Below are positions 63,438 to 64,000 of a stretch of DNA of 64,000 nt, piece after piece. Source of the DNA: Paenibacillus naphthalenovorans (GTDB taxonomy: Bacteria; Bacillota; Bacilli; Paenibacillales; NBRC-103111); the NCBI RefSeq assembly GCF_900099895.1, contig NZ_FNDY01000019.1, forward strand, positions 1 to 64,000. The letters are read 5' to 3'. Below the pieces are notes generated by a model. That model ran no database searches and was not told where the DNA came from. It saw nothing but the letters and a program-made list of their open reading frames with translations. Numbering within the stretch: the first letter of the stretch is position 1; each line of letters opens with the position of its first letter. A program made the position numbers and the translations under genes.

Positions 63438-63466
63438 TTGACAAAGAGAAGTTTCTACAGTATATT
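63438..63466 (+). promoter_or_regulatory. Sigma-A promoter ahead of the terminal binding-protein gene
   Basis: TTGACA, a 17-base spacer and TATATT. It is followed by TTAACGTTCATTAA, a possible operator dyad, within the 350-base gap that otherwise holds no gene. Confidence 0.65.
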
Positions 63467-63618
63467 TTACTTAACGTTCATTAAAATTTTATCATCACAG
63501 GAGGTGAGGCTTGATGCCAATTTGACGAGCTGACATTGGAAATATCGTATTTTGACAGCCGACTCGCATTCATCCATCAGGACGTTGATTGCAGTTCCCT
63601 TATTTTTTTACCCCAAAA

Positions 63619-63634
63619 AAGAAAGCGCTTTATT
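63619..63634 (+). promoter_or_regulatory. cre-like palindrome ahead of the binding-protein gene
   Basis: AAAGCGCTTT core in AAAGAAAGCGCTTTATT. It fits cre in the centre but lacks the outer TG and CA, so the call is weak. Confidence 0.35.
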
Positions 63635-63665
63635 TAAAAAATATTTCCATAGAGGGGGAAATGCA

Positions 63666-64000
63666 GTGGTGAAAAAGTTCAAGCTTCCTTTTATTTTCAT
63701 CATGATCTGTATGCTTGCGGCAGCCGGATGCGCTAATCCGTCCGCCAATCATCAGGTAGAGACGAATCCAGCCTCCGACCAACCATCCGCTGGACCAAAG
63801 GGCAATGAAGCTTATAAAATCGGCACAATACTCTCTCTGACGGGTCCGGCCGGATGGCTGGGACAAAGCACACAGCGTGCCGTTGAAACCTTGAAAAAGC
63901 AAATCAACGAAGCGGGAGGAGTGAATGGCCATCCTCTTGAGATTATCGTTTACGATGACCAATCCAAACCGGAAGAGGCAAGCCGTTGGGCCAAGCGTCT
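63666..64000 (+). CDS. ABC transporter substrate-binding lipoprotein of the LivJ type (cut by the window end)
   Basis: The first 111 codons are seen. They encode a lipoprotein signal (FIFIMICMLAAAGC-AN), a Ser/Pro/Asn-rich linker, then the receptor start YKIGTILSLTGPAGWLGQSTQRAVETLKKQINEAGGVNGHPLEIIVYDDQSKPEEA, which is the Peripla_BP_6 (branched-chain amino acid-type) pattern. Homologues near aromatic loci often bind aromatic acids. It begins with GTG at 63666 or 63669, 7-10 bases after GAGGGGG. Confidence 0.85.
   Translation, partial: MVKKFKLPFIFIMICMLAAAGCANPSANHQVETNPASDQPSAGPKGNEAYKIGTILSLTGPAGWLGQSTQRAVETLKKQINEAGGVNGHPLEIIVYDDQSKPEEASRWAKR

Overview
The window comes from a Bacillota chromosome of moderate G+C, most likely a Paenibacillus-like member of the Bacilli. 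The signs are strong AGGAGG ribosome sites, frequent GTG/TTG starts, lipoprotein-type binding proteins, S-layer-homology (SLH) surface proteins, a CIRCE element, Fur boxes, cre-like sites, a GlcR/CdaR-glcDF locus, a GlnK/GlnL-type two-component pair and a Btr-type AraC/siderophore-binding regulator. I saw no rRNA, tRNA or CRISPR.

Layout. 1-4250: sugar ABC importer (damaged binding protein, double ATPase, two RbsC-type permeases) ending in a terminator. 4250-5711: a scar of broken genes, including an AAA ATPase tail joined to a 3-hydroxyisobutyrate-dehydrogenase tail. 5753-7809: LrgB/CidA-type membrane pair with a divergent LysR regulator. 7858-8862: quinone-oxidoreductase-like enzyme. 9048-16023: a module resembling the accessory genes of propane-monooxygenase clusters (amidohydrolase plus DUF59 Fe-S protein, no monooxygenase here), with one amidohydrolase copy deleted internally; between the copies lie a DJ-1/PfpI protein, a CdaR-type regulator and glycolate oxidase GlcD/GlcF. 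16245-25564: an IclR-flanked catabolic operon (ThDP enzyme, TRAP transporter, ketopantoate-reductase-like enzyme, aromatic-type aldehyde dehydrogenase).

25899-27921: htpG behind a sigma-A promoter and a perfect CIRCE. 28051-33030: type III restriction-modification (mod, res). 33173-38171: iron-responsive pair, each behind a Fur box: the Btr-like regulator and a large SLH surface protein. 38332-41247: a second SLH protein. 41305-41870: IS1182-type remnant. 41930-43287: thioesterase and radical SAM/SPASM pair. 43372-44451: lactonase-type beta-propeller. 44558-49813: polar amino acid (probably glutamine) ABC importer followed by its likely GlnK/GlnL sensor-regulator. 50018-54560: SpeD, acetyl-CoA synthetase, chemotaxis receptor.

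54618-63312: a 3-hydroxybenzoate/gentisate module: hydroxylase, gentisate dioxygenase, DinB-family candidate maleylpyruvate isomerase, fumarylpyruvate hydrolase and a YciI protein on the minus strand, with a divergent TRAP transporter and IclR regulator on the plus strand. The two promoters face away from each other and each is followed by nearly the same 15-bp operator. The window ends inside a new binding-protein gene of the branched-chain amino acid type.

Taken together, the window is rich in uptake and oxidation of organic acids and aromatics (two TRAP systems, three IclR regulators, glycolate oxidase, AcsA). The most novel points are the DinB protein as a possible bacillithiol-dependent maleylpyruvate isomerase, the paired operators, the Fur-controlled SLH protein, and the orphan amidohydrolase/DUF59 module whose HxH metal motif is altered.
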